Source of the DNA: Microbacterium esteraromaticum
GTDB taxonomy: Bacteria > Actinomycetota > Actinomycetes > Actinomycetales > Microbacteriaceae
DNA length: 64,000 nt
Assembly (NCBI RefSeq): GCF_014084045.1
Contig: NZ_CP043732.1
Location: 2,914,001 to 2,978,000 of the forward strand
Direction: 5' to 3'
Made by a program: the position numbers and the translations under genes. Position 1 is the stretch's first letter; every line of letters begins with the position of its first letter. Positions 21,320-30,555 of the stretch are shown here, in pieces. The notes under the pieces were generated by a model. It was not told the origin of the DNA and did no database searches. It saw nothing but the letters and a program-made list of their open reading frames with translations.

Positions 21320-24300
21320 TCAGGTCTCCAGCAGTCCGCGGATGTCGTCGGCCGTCAGCGCCTGTGCGAACAGCGCCTCATCGTCCATCACCGCGGTGAA
21401 CAGTCGCGCCTTGCGCTGCTGGAGGGCGAGCACCTTCTCCTCGATGGTCCCGGCCGCTATCAGCCGGTAGACGAAGACCCGCTGCGTCTGCCCGATGCGG
21501 TGGGTGCGGTCGATCGCCTGCGCCTCGGCCGCCGGGTTCCACCACGGATCGAGCAGGAAGACGTAGTCCGCCTCGGTGAGAGTGAGTCCGAATCCTCCCG
21601 CCTTGAGGCTGATCAGGAACACAGGAGCGTCTCCGGAGCGGAACGCGTCGATCACCTCCTCCCTCCGCCTGGTGGAGCCGTCCAGGTGCTCGTATGCGAT
21701 GCCGGCCCGGCCGAGGCGCTCTGCCGCCATCTCGAGGTACGACGTGAACTGGCTGAACACCAGCGCACGATGCCCCTCGGCCCGCAGCTCCTGCACGTGC
21801 TCGAGCAGGACGTCGAGCTTCGCGGAGGTCGCATCATCGGCATCCGGATCGATCAGCCGCGGAGCGAGCGCGAGCATCCGCAGCATGGTGAGCGAGCGGA
21901 ACACGATGAAGCGGTTGCGATCGAGGTCGGCCAGCAGGCCGAGCACCTTCTGTCGCTCGCGCTGCAGGACCGTGTCGTAGACGGCCCGATGGGCCGGGCT
22001 CAGATCCACGAACAGCTCCTGCACCTGCTTCTCGGGAAGATCGCCGGCGACGAGCTCCTTCGTGCGCCGCAGCATCAGAGGGCGGATGCGGTGGCGCAGC
22101 CGTTCGAGTCGCCGCTGACGGTATGGGCCGCCCTCCTCGTTCTCGGGCACCTTGCCCTGCTCGATGGGCTGCACGTACTCCTCGCGGAACCGGCGCTGCG
22201 ATGGGAACAGGCCGGGCGCGGTCAGTGAGAACAGGGCCCACAGGTCGGTGAGGCTGTTCTCGAGCGGTGTTCCGGTGACGGCGATCTTGACGACCGAGCG
22301 GAGCTTCCCGACGGCCTGGTGCACCTTCGTCGCGGGATTCTTCGCGAACTGCGCCTCGTCGACGATGACACCGGCCCAGTCGAGGGCCTGGTACTCATCG
22401 GCATCCAGTCTCAGCAATGTGTACGAGGTGACGATGATGTCGGCATCAGCCGCCATCGCCTCGATCTCGTCAGCGCGCCGCGATCCCGTGCCCTCGACGA
22501 CGCGTACGCGAAGGCGGGGAGTGAATCGGCTCGCCTCACTGCGCCAGGTGCCGAGCACCGAGGTCGGTGCGATCACGAGGAAGGGCCGCTCCTCCCCCGC
22601 CTCGACGGCGTGGGCGATGAGGGACAGCAGCTGCAGGGTCTTGCCGAGGCCCATGTCGTCGGCGAGGATGCCGCCGAGCCTGTGCTGCCAGAGGAACGCG
22701 AGCCAGTCGAGTCCCTGCTGCTGGTACGGGCGCAGCTGCGCCTTCAGCCCCGCGGGCGGGGCGGTGGCAGGCACACGTTCGATTCCGCGGAGTCCTTCCG
22801 CCGTCGCCCGCCAGCCGACGGCCTGCTCGAATTCGTCGGCGAGGTCCTCGAAGTCCTCCCAGAGAGCCGTCTGATAGCGGCTGATTCGCGGTCCGGTCTC
22901 CCACTCGGTGAGTGCGCCGGCCTCGTCGATGAGCTCCCGCAGCTGCTGCAGCGCGGGGTGCGCGAGTGAGAAGTACGTGCCGTCCACCAGCATCAGCTTC
23001 GTGCGCCGCATGCTCAGCGCGGTGAACAGCGGTGTGAAGGGGATCGAGTGCCCTTCGATCTTCACGAGCACGCCGAGGTCGAACCAGTCCGGGTCGCTCG
23101 ACTCGACCGTCGACACCGAGATCTCGGGCGCTCCGGTGAGCTCGCGGTATCTCTTGCGTCGCCCCGTGACGACGACCTTCACATCCGCGCCCTCGAAGAC
23201 GGGCAGAACGTGGGCCGCCCATTCCGCTGCGGCGAGCTGCTCGAGCTCGGCCTGATGGCGGAAGGGCTCGCTGCTCGCCGACGCCCAGAGCGCCTCGATC
23301 TCGCGTGAGCGCCGCTGCTCGGCATCCGCGTCACGGAAAGGCGCGCCCGCGGTGCTGAACGAGACCGTGCCGTGCCCCGAGTACTCCCACTCGAACCGGT
23401 AGTCGATGCGGTGGCCGCTTCGGAACGACACGCGAAGCAGCGGCTCGGGCGCGACGAGAGACGGCAGGGCGAGGTGCTCCGGCGCCGAGACGGCGGTCTG
23501 ACGAGCGAGCGCCGGGTACGCCTCGGCGAGGAATCCCTGCCTGTCATCCTCCGGCACGTCGATCGGAGCGGCCGCGTTGAGGGCGCTCAGCACCGCCGGC
23601 GCGAGTCCCACTCGCGCGATGGTCACGTCGATGCCTGCGCCGACGAGCTGCCAGCGATAGACGCCGATCCGGCCGATCGGGCGAAGTGACGCCGCCGCCG
23701 CGGGCTGGCCGTCGATCATCGCATCGACGCTGACGGAGAGCCCTCCGCCCTCGGCCGGATCGATGCGAAGGCCGATCTGCGCGGCGCCGGCGAGAGCAAC
23801 CGTCGTGTGCTTCTGCGTCGGGATCATGGGGATGCCGAGGCCTGGCAGTGCATCGAGATGCTGCCAGAGCAACGGCGTCTCGACCCGGTCGAGCGCGATC
23901 CAGTCGCCGGCCGTGCCCGAGAGCAGCGAGTCGCGCGCGATGTTGAGGAAGTCGGTGAACCAGCGAGCGTGATCAGGGTCGAAGCGTCCCGACGAGCGCC
24001 TCACCGTGTCCCAGCTGGCGTCGCCCTGGATCCATCTGCCGGTGGACGCGCTGCGCATCAGCGGGCGCACGACCAGCAGCAGCTCACCGTGGTCTCCCGC
24101 GAGATCGCGCGGCGTCGCGGCCTGCAGCGCGGCCGGACCCCAGCGATCGAAGGATCGATCCGGACGCACGCGCAACTCGACACCGACCGCGAGCGGCTGG
24201 GCGTCGGCAGGTGTCCGGGGTGGATTCAGCAGCGCACGCCAGGCGGGCGGGGGCACGGGGCGGGCGAAGGCGCCGAACTGCTCCCACGGCTCACGGGGCG

Positions 24301-24631
24301 GTGGAGGGGCGACGGCGGGCTGCGTCCGCGCGGGAGTCACGATCTCGACGCTCTCGGCGGGACCGACGATGACCGCAGCGATCACGTGCTTGCACGCGGT
24401 CGCGACAGGACACGAGCAGCTGGACGACATGAGGCGCAGACCGTCGAAGCGGATGCGGCAGCGGTACGGCGCGCGTTCGCTTCCGAAGACCTCGGCGGTC
24501 AGCGTCTGCGTCGCGGGCTCCCACCGGGCGACGGCGACGCGACCGCGACGCGCGTAGTCGACCCCGCGCTCATACCCGCCGTCCCCTGCGAGAGCGCGCA
24601 GCGCGGAGGCGGTGGGACGGGGAGAGCTCAT
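21320..24631 (-). CDS. SNF2-family helicase with N-terminal SWIM zinc finger
   Basis: The 1,103-residue protein starts with a SWIM zinc finger (CSCPVATACKH near residues 72-83), continues with a long strand-rich SNF2-associated region, and ends with a SWI2/SNF2 ATPase (about 620-1103). Motif I is DDMGLGKTLQLLS, motif II VDEAQ, motif III GTPLENSLTDLWAL, and motif VI falls in IDRTHRIGQTQRVFVYRL. Such proteins translocate on double-stranded DNA; the cellular task of this bacterial subfamily is not established, with repair and transcription-complex removal as suggestions. GGGGAGG precedes the ATG. It stands between nusB and the MBL/Rieske gene, in what is otherwise the nusB-pyrR junction. Confidence 0.92.
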   Translation of the reverse strand: MSSPRPTASALRALAGDGGYERGVDYARRGRVAVARWEPATQTLTAEVFGSERAPYRCRIRFDGLRLMSSSCSCPVATACKHVIAAVIVGPAESVEIVTPARTQPAVAPPPPREPWEQFGAFARPVPPPAWRALLNPPRTPADAQPLAVGVELRVRPDRSFDRWGPAALQAATPRDLAGDHGELLLVVRPLMRSASTGRWIQGDASWDTVRRSSGRFDPDHARWFTDFLNIARDSLLSGTAGDWIALDRVETPLLWQHLDALPGLGIPMIPTQKHTTVALAGAAQIGLRIDPAEGGGLSVSVDAMIDGQPAAAASLRPIGRIGVYRWQLVGAGIDVTIARVGLAPAVLSALNAAAPIDVPEDDRQGFLAEAYPALARQTAVSAPEHLALPSLVAPEPLLRVSFRSGHRIDYRFEWEYSGHGTVSFSTAGAPFRDADAEQRRSREIEALWASASSEPFRHQAELEQLAAAEWAAHVLPVFEGADVKVVVTGRRKRYRELTGAPEISVSTVESSDPDWFDLGVLVKIEGHSIPFTPLFTALSMRRTKLMLVDGTYFSLAHPALQQLRELIDEAGALTEWETGPRISRYQTALWEDFEDLADEFEQAVGWRATAEGLRGIERVPATAPPAGLKAQLRPYQQQGLDWLAFLWQHRLGGILADDMGLGKTLQLLSLIAHAVEAGEERPFLVIAPTSVLGTWRSEASRFTPRLRVRVVEGTGSRRADEIEAMAADADIIVTSYTLLRLDADEYQALDWAGVIVDEAQFAKNPATKVHQAVGKLRSVVKIAVTGTPLENSLTDLWALFSLTAPGLFPSQRRFREEYVQPIEQGKVPENEEGGPYRQRRLERLRHRIRPLMLRRTKELVAGDLPEKQVQELFVDLSPAHRAVYDTVLQRERQKVLGLLADLDRNRFIVFRSLTMLRMLALAPRLIDPDADDATSAKLDVLLEHVQELRAEGHRALVFSQFTSYLEMAAERLGRAGIAYEHLDGSTRRREEVIDAFRSGDAPVFLISLKAGGFGLTLTEADYVFLLDPWWNPAAEAQAIDRTHRIGQTQRVFVYRLIAAGTIEEKVLALQQRKARLFTAVMDDEALFAQALTADDIRGLLET

Positions 24632-24681
24632 GACGGCATCCTCCCCGTCACCACCGACATGCTCGTCGTGGCGTGGTCCGA

Positions 24682-25092
24682 TCAGATGGAGCGCGCGATG
24701 CGTGCGAGCACGCCGTGCACGAAGGCGCCGGAGTCCTCGGTGGAGAGCTCCTTGGCGAGCTCCACCGCCTCATCGATCGCGACCGCAGTCGGGACCTCGT
24801 CGTTGTAGACGATCTCCCATGTGCCGATGCGCAGCAGGGCGCGGTCGACGGCCGGCATCCGGTCGAGCTTCCAGTCGTTGCTGTGCGTCGTGATGTGCTC
24901 GTCGATCTCATCGCGGTTGTCGATGATGCCGTCGACGATGTCGCGGGCGTACAGCCACGAGGCCTCGCGAGCCGGCTCGCTGGCCGCTCGCTTGGCGGCC
25001 GCGGCGAGCACGACCGTGAGCTCCTCGCCGCGCACGTCGGCGGAGAAGAGGATGTCGAGGGCGCGCTTGCGCGCCTTGGTGCGGGCGCTCAA
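24682..25092 (-). CDS. nusB: Transcription antitermination factor NusB
   Basis: NusB joins NusE (S10) on boxA RNA for rRNA antitermination. The 136-residue all-helical protein has the family's MSARTKARKRALDILF start and [19 protein letters not shown] core. It starts with TTG at 25092, two bases after the efp stop; no clear ribosome site is visible, so it may be coupled to efp. Order efp-nusB is conserved in actinobacteria, where pyrR normally follows. Confidence 0.96.
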   Translation of the reverse strand: MSARTKARKRALDILFSADVRGEELTVVLAAAAKRAASEPAREASWLYARDIVDGIIDNRDEIDEHITTHSNDWKLDRMPAVDRALLRIGTWEIVYNDEVPTAVAIDEAVELAKELSTEDSGAFVHGVLARIARSI

Positions 25093-25094
25093 GG

Positions 25095-25658
25095 TCAGTC
25101 GTTGACGCGGCCGAGGTAGTCGCCCGTGCGGGTGTCGACCTTGACCTTGGTTCCGGTCTCGAGGAAGAGCGGCACCTGGATCTCGTAGCCGGTCTCGAGC
25201 GTCGCGGGCTTGGTGCCGGCCGACGAGCGGTCGCCCTGCAGGCCGGGCTCGGTGTAGGTGACCTCGAGCACCACCGAAGCAGGAAGCTCGATGTAGAGGG
25301 GGTTGCCGTTGTTCAGCGCGATCTGAACCTGCTGGTTCTCGAGCATGAAGTTGGCGGCATCCCCGACCGTGGCGGACGACACGTTGATCTGGTCGTAGTC
25401 CTCCTGGTCCATGAAGACGAAGCTGTCGCCGTCGGTGTACAGGTAGGTGAAGTCACGGCGGTCGACGTTCTCGATCTCGATCTTCGTGCCGGCGTTGTAG
25501 GTCTTGTCGACGGTCTTGCCCGTGACGACGTTCTTCAGCTTGGTGCGCACGAACGCGCCGCCCTTGCCTGGCTTGACGTGCTGGAACTCCACGACGCTCC
25601 AGAGCTGTCCGTCGATCTTGATGACGACGCCGTTCTTGATGTCTGCGGTGGATGCCAT
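25095..25658 (-). CDS. efp: Elongation factor P
   Basis: EF-P relieves ribosomes stalled on polyproline. The 187 residues form the three-domain protein; the P-site loop is [10 protein letters not shown] with the lysine that is modified in some bacteria. No EpmA-type modification gene is nearby. The ATG at 25658 gives the family start [15 protein letters not shown]; the longer frame upstream is unsupported. It leads the efp-nusB pair and a TAGAAT box lies about 75 bases upstream. Confidence 0.96.
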   Translation of the reverse strand: MASTADIKNGVVIKIDGQLWSVVEFQHVKPGKGGAFVRTKLKNVVTGKTVDKTYNAGTKIEIENVDRRDFTYLYTDGDSFVFMDQEDYDQINVSSATVGDAANFMLENQQVQIALNNGNPLYIELPASVVLEVTYTEPGLQGDRSSAGTKPATLETGYEIQVPLFLETGTKVKVDTRTGDYLGRVND

Positions 25659-25732
25659 GGTGATGCAGGTCCGTTCGTTCAGAAGTTCGGAGGGCCGGGC
25701 GCGGGTGCGCGCAGAAAAGCGGCCGAGAAGCG

Positions 25733-25738
25733 ATTCTA
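25733..25738 (-). promoter_or_regulatory. Possible -10 box for efp-nusB
   Basis: The minus strand reads CCGATAGAATCGC. TAGAAT is a good -10 hexamer, 75 bases before the efp ATG, in the 207-base gap between efp and the divergent plus-strand gene. No convincing -35 is seen. Confidence 0.45.
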
Positions 25739-25865
25739 TCGGATGCCCCGGATCGGACGACTCGGTGTGGGTGGCGGCACGGCTGATCACCACGATCGCG
25801 CAGAGCGGCCGATCGAACATGCCCGCCTCTGTACACGCCGACGATCGGCATGGTCAACTGGCCGC

Positions 25866-26468
25866 GTGAGCTTCTTCCCGCCTGACCCTCCGATGCCCGA
25901 GCCCGATGAGACGGAGCCGTCCCAGCCGAGATGGTGGCAGGCTCCCCAAGACGAGCTGCCGACGATGATCCCCGTGTCCGGGATTCTCGCCGCCACGGAT
26001 CACGCATCGATCGCCCTCGCAGGCGTCGCGGTCTACACCGACGGCATCGAGATCCGCATCGAACGGCGCCTTCGTCGTCTCGGCATCCCGGTCAGGGACT
26101 GGAATGAACTGACGGGCGCATTCATGGATCACCTGCCCTACGGCTCGGCCGACCCTGCCGGGCGGCTGCGCTTCGGTGTCGTGCTGGCGGACGGAACGAA
26201 GGTGACCGACGCATCGCCCTTCTTCGGCGGAGACCCGATGGCCGAGCCTCAGGGACACATGCTCACCAGACGCGAACAGGGCGGCAGCGGAGGCCCGCAC
26301 ACGTACTCGTCGGCGGATCACCTGTGGCTGTGGCCGCTGCCGCCCGCGGGACCGATCGACCTGGTCATGCAGTGGCCGGCGTTCGGCATCGGCGAGACGC
26401 AGGTGAGCGTCGATGTGAGCACGGCGCCCGAGCTGAGCCATCGAGCTCGTCGCTTCTGGACTGACTGA
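25866..26468 (+). CDS. Uncharacterised protein, plus-strand orphan
   Basis: I do not recognise a family by motif. The 200-residue product (GTG at 25866, alternative ATG at 25893) begins with a proline/acidic stretch and then shows a beta-rich pattern with TDGIEIRIERRL and SADHLWLWPLPPAGPIDLVMQWPAFGI near the C terminus, resembling conserved hypothetical actinobacterial proteins. No signal peptide or membrane span. It is the only plus-strand gene between 1 and 37 kb, wedged between efp and aroQ and ending six bases from the aroQ stop. Codon use is coding-like, with strong G/C third positions. Confidence 0.7.
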   Translation: MSFFPPDPPMPEPDETEPSQPRWWQAPQDELPTMIPVSGILAATDHASIALAGVAVYTDGIEIRIERRLRRLGIPVRDWNELTGAFMDHLPYGSADPAGRLRFGVVLADGTKVTDASPFFGGDPMAEPQGHMLTRREQGGSGGPHTYSSADHLWLWPLPPAGPIDLVMQWPAFGIGETQVSVDVSTAPELSHRARRFWTD

Positions 26469-26474
26469 GCCGGT

Positions 26475-26915
26475 TCAGAGCAGCGCTGCCAGCTCCCGCA
26501 CGGCCCGCGCGTAGCCCTCCACCCCCTGGCCGACGACGCGCACTGAGGCGACGTCGTCGAGATAGGAGAAGTGCCGGAACTCCTCGCGCGCGTAGACGTC
26601 TGAGATGTGCACCTCGGCGAACGGCAGGCCTACGCCGGTCAGGGCGTCCCGCAGCGAGACCGAGGTGTGTGTGAGACCCCCCGGATTGATGATGATCGCG
26701 GCGCAGTCCTCGCGGGCGGCATGGATGGCGTCGATCAGCACGCCCTCGTGATTGCTCTGCAGAGCGCGCAGCTCGTACCCGACCTCCGCGGCCGCCGATG
26801 CGGTGAGCTGTTCGACGTCGGCCAGTGTCGCCGTGCCGTACACGTCGGGCTCCCGAGTGCCGAGCAGGTTGAGGTTGGGGCCGTTCAGCAGCATCATGCG
26901 GCGCGGCTCGGTCAT
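26475..26915 (-). CDS. aroQ: Type II 3-dehydroquinate dehydratase
   Basis: AroQ dehydrates 3-dehydroquinate in the shikimate pathway. The 146 residues include LLNGPNLNLLGTREPDVYG with the catalytic Tyr and the flexible Arg loop, IINPGGLTHTSVSLRDAL, and EVHISD with the catalytic His. The ATG at 26915 overlaps the aroB stop (ATGA); an earlier in-frame start lies inside aroB. It is the last gene of the aroE-aroC-aroK-aroB-aroQ run. Confidence 0.96.
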   Translation of the reverse strand: MTEPRRMMLLNGPNLNLLGTREPDVYGTATLADVEQLTASAAAEVGYELRALQSNHEGVLIDAIHAAREDCAAIIINPGGLTHTSVSLRDALTGVGLPFAEVHISDVYAREEFRHFSYLDDVASVRVVGQGVEGYARAVRELAALL

Positions 26916-27991
26916 CCTGCGATCTCCTGGTACGCCGCGAACATCAGCGACTCGTCCGGCGCCTGCACCACCGTGGGCTTGGCGATGTCGTCGAGCAGGA
27001 TGAAGCGCAGCATTCCGCCTCGCGCCTTCTTGTCGCGCTGCATCGTGGCGAGCAGCTGCTGCCACGCACCTGCGCGGTAGGTGGTCGGCAGGCCGAGCGA
27101 CTCGAGCACCGAGCGGTGCCGATCAGCGCCGGCATCCGGAAGCCGACCGGCCAGACGCGACAGCTCGGCGGCGTACATCATGCCGATCGCGATCGCCGCG
27201 CCGTGTCGCCACTGGTAGCGCTCGGCGTGCTCGATGGCGTGACCGAGGGTGTGACCGTAGTTGAGGATCTCGCGCAGCCCGGCCTCCCGGAAGTCGTCGG
27301 AGACCACCTTCGCCTTCATCTCGACCGCGAGCTCGACGGTTCGACGGAACTCGTCGGTGGACGGGTCGACGGCGCGCTCCGGCGATGCCTCGACGATGTC
27401 GAGGATCTCGGGCGCCCAGATGAAGCCGGCCTTGACGACCTCCGCGTACCCCGCGGTCGCCTCATTGGCGCTCAGGCTCTGCAGTTCGTCGAGATCGCCG
27501 ATCACCGCGCGCGGAGCCCAGAACGCGCCGACCATGTTCTTGCCCTCAGCCGTGTTCACGCCGGTCTTGCCACCCACGGCGGCATCGACGAGACCCAGGA
27601 CGGTGGTGGGCACCTGGACGACCTGCACGCCGCGCAGCCAGGTCGCGGCCACGAATCCGGCGACATCGGTCACCGACCCGCCGCCGTAGCCGATCACCGC
27701 GTCGGTGCGGGTGAAGTCGGCCTGTCCCATGACCTGCCAGCAGAACGCGGCGACCTCGATGCGCTTGCCCGCCTCTGCATCGGGGATCTCGGCCAGCAGC
27801 ACGTCGATGCCGCCCTCCGACATCAGCCGCTCGCGCAGCTCTGCGGCGCGTTTCGCCAGCGTCGGCGGGTGCACGACCAGCACCTTTCGCACGGCGGGGT
27901 CGAGAGCGGCCTGCACGCGATCGAGGATCCCGCGTCCCACGGTGATGTCGTATGCGGTCTGCCCCGAGACGCTGATTGTGGTCGTGGTCAT
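26912..27991 (-). CDS. aroB: 3-dehydroquinate synthase
   Basis: AroB makes 3-dehydroquinate from DAHP, using NAD and zinc. The 359 residues contain GYGGGSVTDVAGFVAATWLRG, the substrate/NAD region PTTVLGLVDAAVGGKTGVN, and zinc ligands in REILNYGHTLGHAIEH. The ATG at 27991 is preceded by GGAGGAGG seven bases away and overlaps the aroK stop. Confidence 0.97.
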   Translation of the reverse strand: MTTTTISVSGQTAYDITVGRGILDRVQAALDPAVRKVLVVHPPTLAKRAAELRERLMSEGGIDVLLAEIPDAEAGKRIEVAAFCWQVMGQADFTRTDAVIGYGGGSVTDVAGFVAATWLRGVQVVQVPTTVLGLVDAAVGGKTGVNTAEGKNMVGAFWAPRAVIGDLDELQSLSANEATAGYAEVVKAGFIWAPEILDIVEASPERAVDPSTDEFRRTVELAVEMKAKVVSDDFREAGLREILNYGHTLGHAIEHAERYQWRHGAAIAIGMMYAAELSRLAGRLPDAGADRHRSVLESLGLPTTYRAGAWQQLLATMQRDKKARGGMLRFILLDDIAKPTVVQAPDESLMFAAYQEIAG

Positions 27992-28509
27992 TGCTGCTTC
28001 CTCCTCCAGGCGGCGATCTGCTCCGCCAGCGCGCGCATGGGTCTGCGCGATGTGTCCACGGTCAGGTCGGCGACCTCCTCGTACCAGCCGCGTCGCTGCT
28101 CGAAGATGTTCCTCCACCGTTCCACGGGGTTCTCCTCCCCTGCGAGCAGCGGGCGTCCGGCGCCGCCGATGCGCCGTTCGACCGCCTCCGCCGAGACGGT
28201 GAGGAAGACGACGGGGTGACGATGGAGCAGCGCGCGGGTGCCCGCGTCGATCACTGCTCCCCCACCGAGCGAGATCACGCCGCCCTCCGCGACGGCCGTC
28301 GCGACGGCGTCGCGCTCGAGCTCTCGGAAATGCTGCTCGCCGCGCGAGGCGAAGATCTCGGGGATCGGACCGTGCGCCGCAGCGATGCGCTTGTCGGTGT
28401 CGGTGAACGGCACGTCGAGCATACGGGCGACCTTGCGACCGACGCTGGTCTTGCCCGCGGCCATCGGGCCGACCAGCACAAGGGTCAGCGGAGGTTCAGA
28501 CGAGCTCAT
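27988..28509 (-). CDS. aroK: Shikimate kinase
   Basis: AroK phosphorylates shikimate with ATP. The 173-residue P-loop kinase shows [15 protein letters not shown] (Walker A), [11 protein letters not shown] (shikimate-binding Asp) and ISLGGGAV (Gly-rich substrate site). The start is ATG at 28509, or the adjacent ATG at 28512; both overlap the end of aroC. It is coupled to aroB by an ATGA overlap. Confidence 0.95.
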   Translation of the reverse strand: MSSSEPPLTLVLVGPMAAGKTSVGRKVARMLDVPFTDTDKRIAAAHGPIPEIFASRGEQHFRELERDAVATAVAEGGVISLGGGAVIDAGTRALLHRHPVVFLTVSAEAVERRIGGAGRPLLAGEENPVERWRNIFEQRRGWYEEVADLTVDTSRRPMRALAEQIAAWRRKQQ

Positions 28510-29725
28510 CATGCGCGAGCAGCGCCGCCTCGGATGCCGGTGCCGTGCGCAGCGTCTCCGGGATCGCCGCGAGGTAGGACTCGAGGTTGCGCCGCGTCTC
28601 GCCGATGCTGTCGCCGCCGAACTTCTCGAGCAGTGAGTTCGCGAGTTCGATCGCGACCATCGCCTCGGCGACCACGCCTGCGGCGGGAACGGCGCAGACG
28701 TCGGAGCGCTGGTGGTGGGCGGTGGCGGCCTCACCCGATGCCACGTCGACGGTGCGCAGCGCACGGGGCACGGTTGCGATCGGCTTCATTCCGGCGCGGA
28801 CACGGAGCACCGTGCCGGTGCTCATGCCGCCTTCGATGCCGCCGGCGCGGTCGGAGGCCCGGGTGATGCCCTCGTCGGAGGCGAACAGCTCATCGTGAGC
28901 GGCCGAGCCGCGTCGCCGTGTCGTCTCGAACCCGTCGCCGACCTCGACGCCCTTGATCGCCTGGATGCTCATCAGCGCCTGCGCGAGACGGCCGTCGAGC
29001 CGGCGATCCCAGTGCACGTGCGAGCCGACCCCGGGAGGCAGTCCGTATGCGAGCACCTCGACGATGCCGCCGAGCGTGTCGCCGTCCTTGCGGGCGGCGT
29101 CCACCTCCTCCACCATGCGAGCCGACGTCTCGGCGTCGAAGCATCGCAGCGGGTCGGCGTCGAGTGCGTCGACGTCGTCGGGAGAGGGCAGCGGGGCGTC
29201 GTCGGGAGCCTGCACCGGTCCGATCGAGAGGGTATGGCTGACGAGCCGGATGCCGAGCTCGGAGAGGAACGAACGGGCGACGGCGCCGAGGGCGACGCGG
29301 GCGGCGGTCTCCCTGGCGCTCGCGCGCTCGAGAATGGGCCGCGCCTCGTCGAAGTCGTACTTCTGCATCCCGACGAGATCGGCGTGACCGGGACGCGGAC
29401 GGGTGAGCGCCGCTCCCCTGCCGCGGGACTTCTCGGTCAGCTCGGCAGGAGCCGCGCTCATCACCTCGGTCCACTTCGGCCACTCGGTGTTCCCGATCCG
29501 CAGTGCGATGGGGCTGCCGAGGGTGATGCCGTGGCGCACGCCGCTCGAGATGGTGAGCTCGTCCTGCTCGAACTTCATGCGCGAGCCGCGGCCGTAGCCG
29601 AGTTTGCGGCGCTGGAGGTCGGCCTGGATGGCCTCGGCCGTGACCGTCACACCGGAGGGCAGGCCCTCCACGATGGCGATGAGTTCGGGGCCGTGCGATT
29701 CGCCGGCAGTGAGCACGCGGAGCAT
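28496..29725 (-). CDS. aroC: Chorismate synthase
   Basis: AroC eliminates phosphate from EPSP to give chorismate, with reduced FMN as cofactor. The 409 residues show [18 protein letters not shown] at the N terminus, the second signature [15 protein letters not shown], and [19 protein letters not shown]. The ATG at 29725 lies four bases after the aroE stop. aroA (EPSP synthase) is not in this window. Confidence 0.97.
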   Translation of the reverse strand: MLRVLTAGESHGPELIAIVEGLPSGVTVTAEAIQADLQRRKLGYGRGSRMKFEQDELTISSGVRHGITLGSPIALRIGNTEWPKWTEVMSAAPAELTEKSRGRGAALTRPRPGHADLVGMQKYDFDEARPILERASARETAARVALGAVARSFLSELGIRLVSHTLSIGPVQAPDDAPLPSPDDVDALDADPLRCFDAETSARMVEEVDAARKDGDTLGGIVEVLAYGLPPGVGSHVHWDRRLDGRLAQALMSIQAIKGVEVGDGFETTRRRGSAAHDELFASDEGITRASDRAGGIEGGMSTGTVLRVRAGMKPIATVPRALRTVDVASGEAATAHHQRSDVCAVPAAGVVAEAMVAIELANSLLEKFGGDSIGETRRNLESYLAAIPETLRTAPASEAALLAHDELV

Positions 29726-29729
29726 TGCT

Positions 29730-30554
29730 CTAGTCTTCCATGCTCGCCGACCGCATGATGTCGACTGTGACGGCCTCATCCGGCAGTCGGCGGTGCTGGT
29801 CGCCGAAGCGGAAGATGCGGATCTGGCGCACGGCCTGGAACAGCAGCATCTCGAAGCCGGAGATGACGTTGGCGGAGGGCCACACCGCCGCCAGAGCCGA
29901 CGGCCAGGGCGCATAGGCTGCCTCGAAGAGCGTGCCGCCGACAGCGGCGAGAGGCGCGGCGATGGCGGTGTCGAGCACGGTGCCGCTGGGCAGCGTCGCG
30001 ACCGTCACATCGACGTCGGATGCCGCGGTGGCGAAGTCCGCTACGGTAAGTCGTACCCCGACCGCCCGTGCGATCGGACGCAGGCGCTCGATGGCTTCGG
30101 GTCGTCGTGCGCGCACCTCGACCTCTGCGGCACCGAGATCGCTCAGGGCGACGAGAGCGGAAGCCGCAGTCGCGCCAGCCCCGAGGATGCGGGCGACCCC
30201 GACGGAGGTCACGCCGGCGTGGCTGAACGCGTCGACGATCCCGCCCACGTCGGTGTTGAACCCACGCAGGGTGTCGCCGAGCAGCAGCGTGTTCACCGCG
30301 CCCGTGAGTGCCGCATGGCGGTCGAGGTCATGTGCTGCATCGTGCGCGGCTTCTTTGAGGGGCATCGTCAGCGACAGCCCGCGCCAGGAGTCGTCGAGGG
30401 AGCGAAGGGCGGTGCCGAAGCCGGTACGGTCGACTCGGCGGCGGTCGTAGGTCCACTCCAGCCCCAGATGACGATAGGCGGCCGTGTGCAGCTCCGGCGA
30501 GCGGCTGTGCCCGATCGGGTCGCCCCACACCGCGAGGCGCGTGCGTGCAGGCAT
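29730..30554 (-). CDS. aroE: Shikimate 5-dehydrogenase
   Basis: AroE reduces 3-dehydroshikimate with NADPH. The 274 residues show the shikimate-binding [18 protein letters not shown], the catalytic lysine in [21 protein letters not shown], and the NADPH-binding [14 protein letters not shown]. The glycine-rich loop GAGATA differs from the common GAGGAA but is usual in Microbacteriaceae. It starts at 30554, one base after the mltG stop. Confidence 0.94.
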   Translation of the reverse strand: MPARTRLAVWGDPIGHSRSPELHTAAYRHLGLEWTYDRRRVDRTGFGTALRSLDDSWRGLSLTMPLKEAAHDAAHDLDRHAALTGAVNTLLLGDTLRGFNTDVGGIVDAFSHAGVTSVGVARILGAGATAASALVALSDLGAAEVEVRARRPEAIERLRPIARAVGVRLTVADFATAASDVDVTVATLPSGTVLDTAIAAPLAAVGGTLFEAAYAPWPSALAAVWPSANVISGFEMLLFQAVRQIRIFRFGDQHRRLPDEAVTVDIMRSASMED

Positions 30555-30555
30555 G

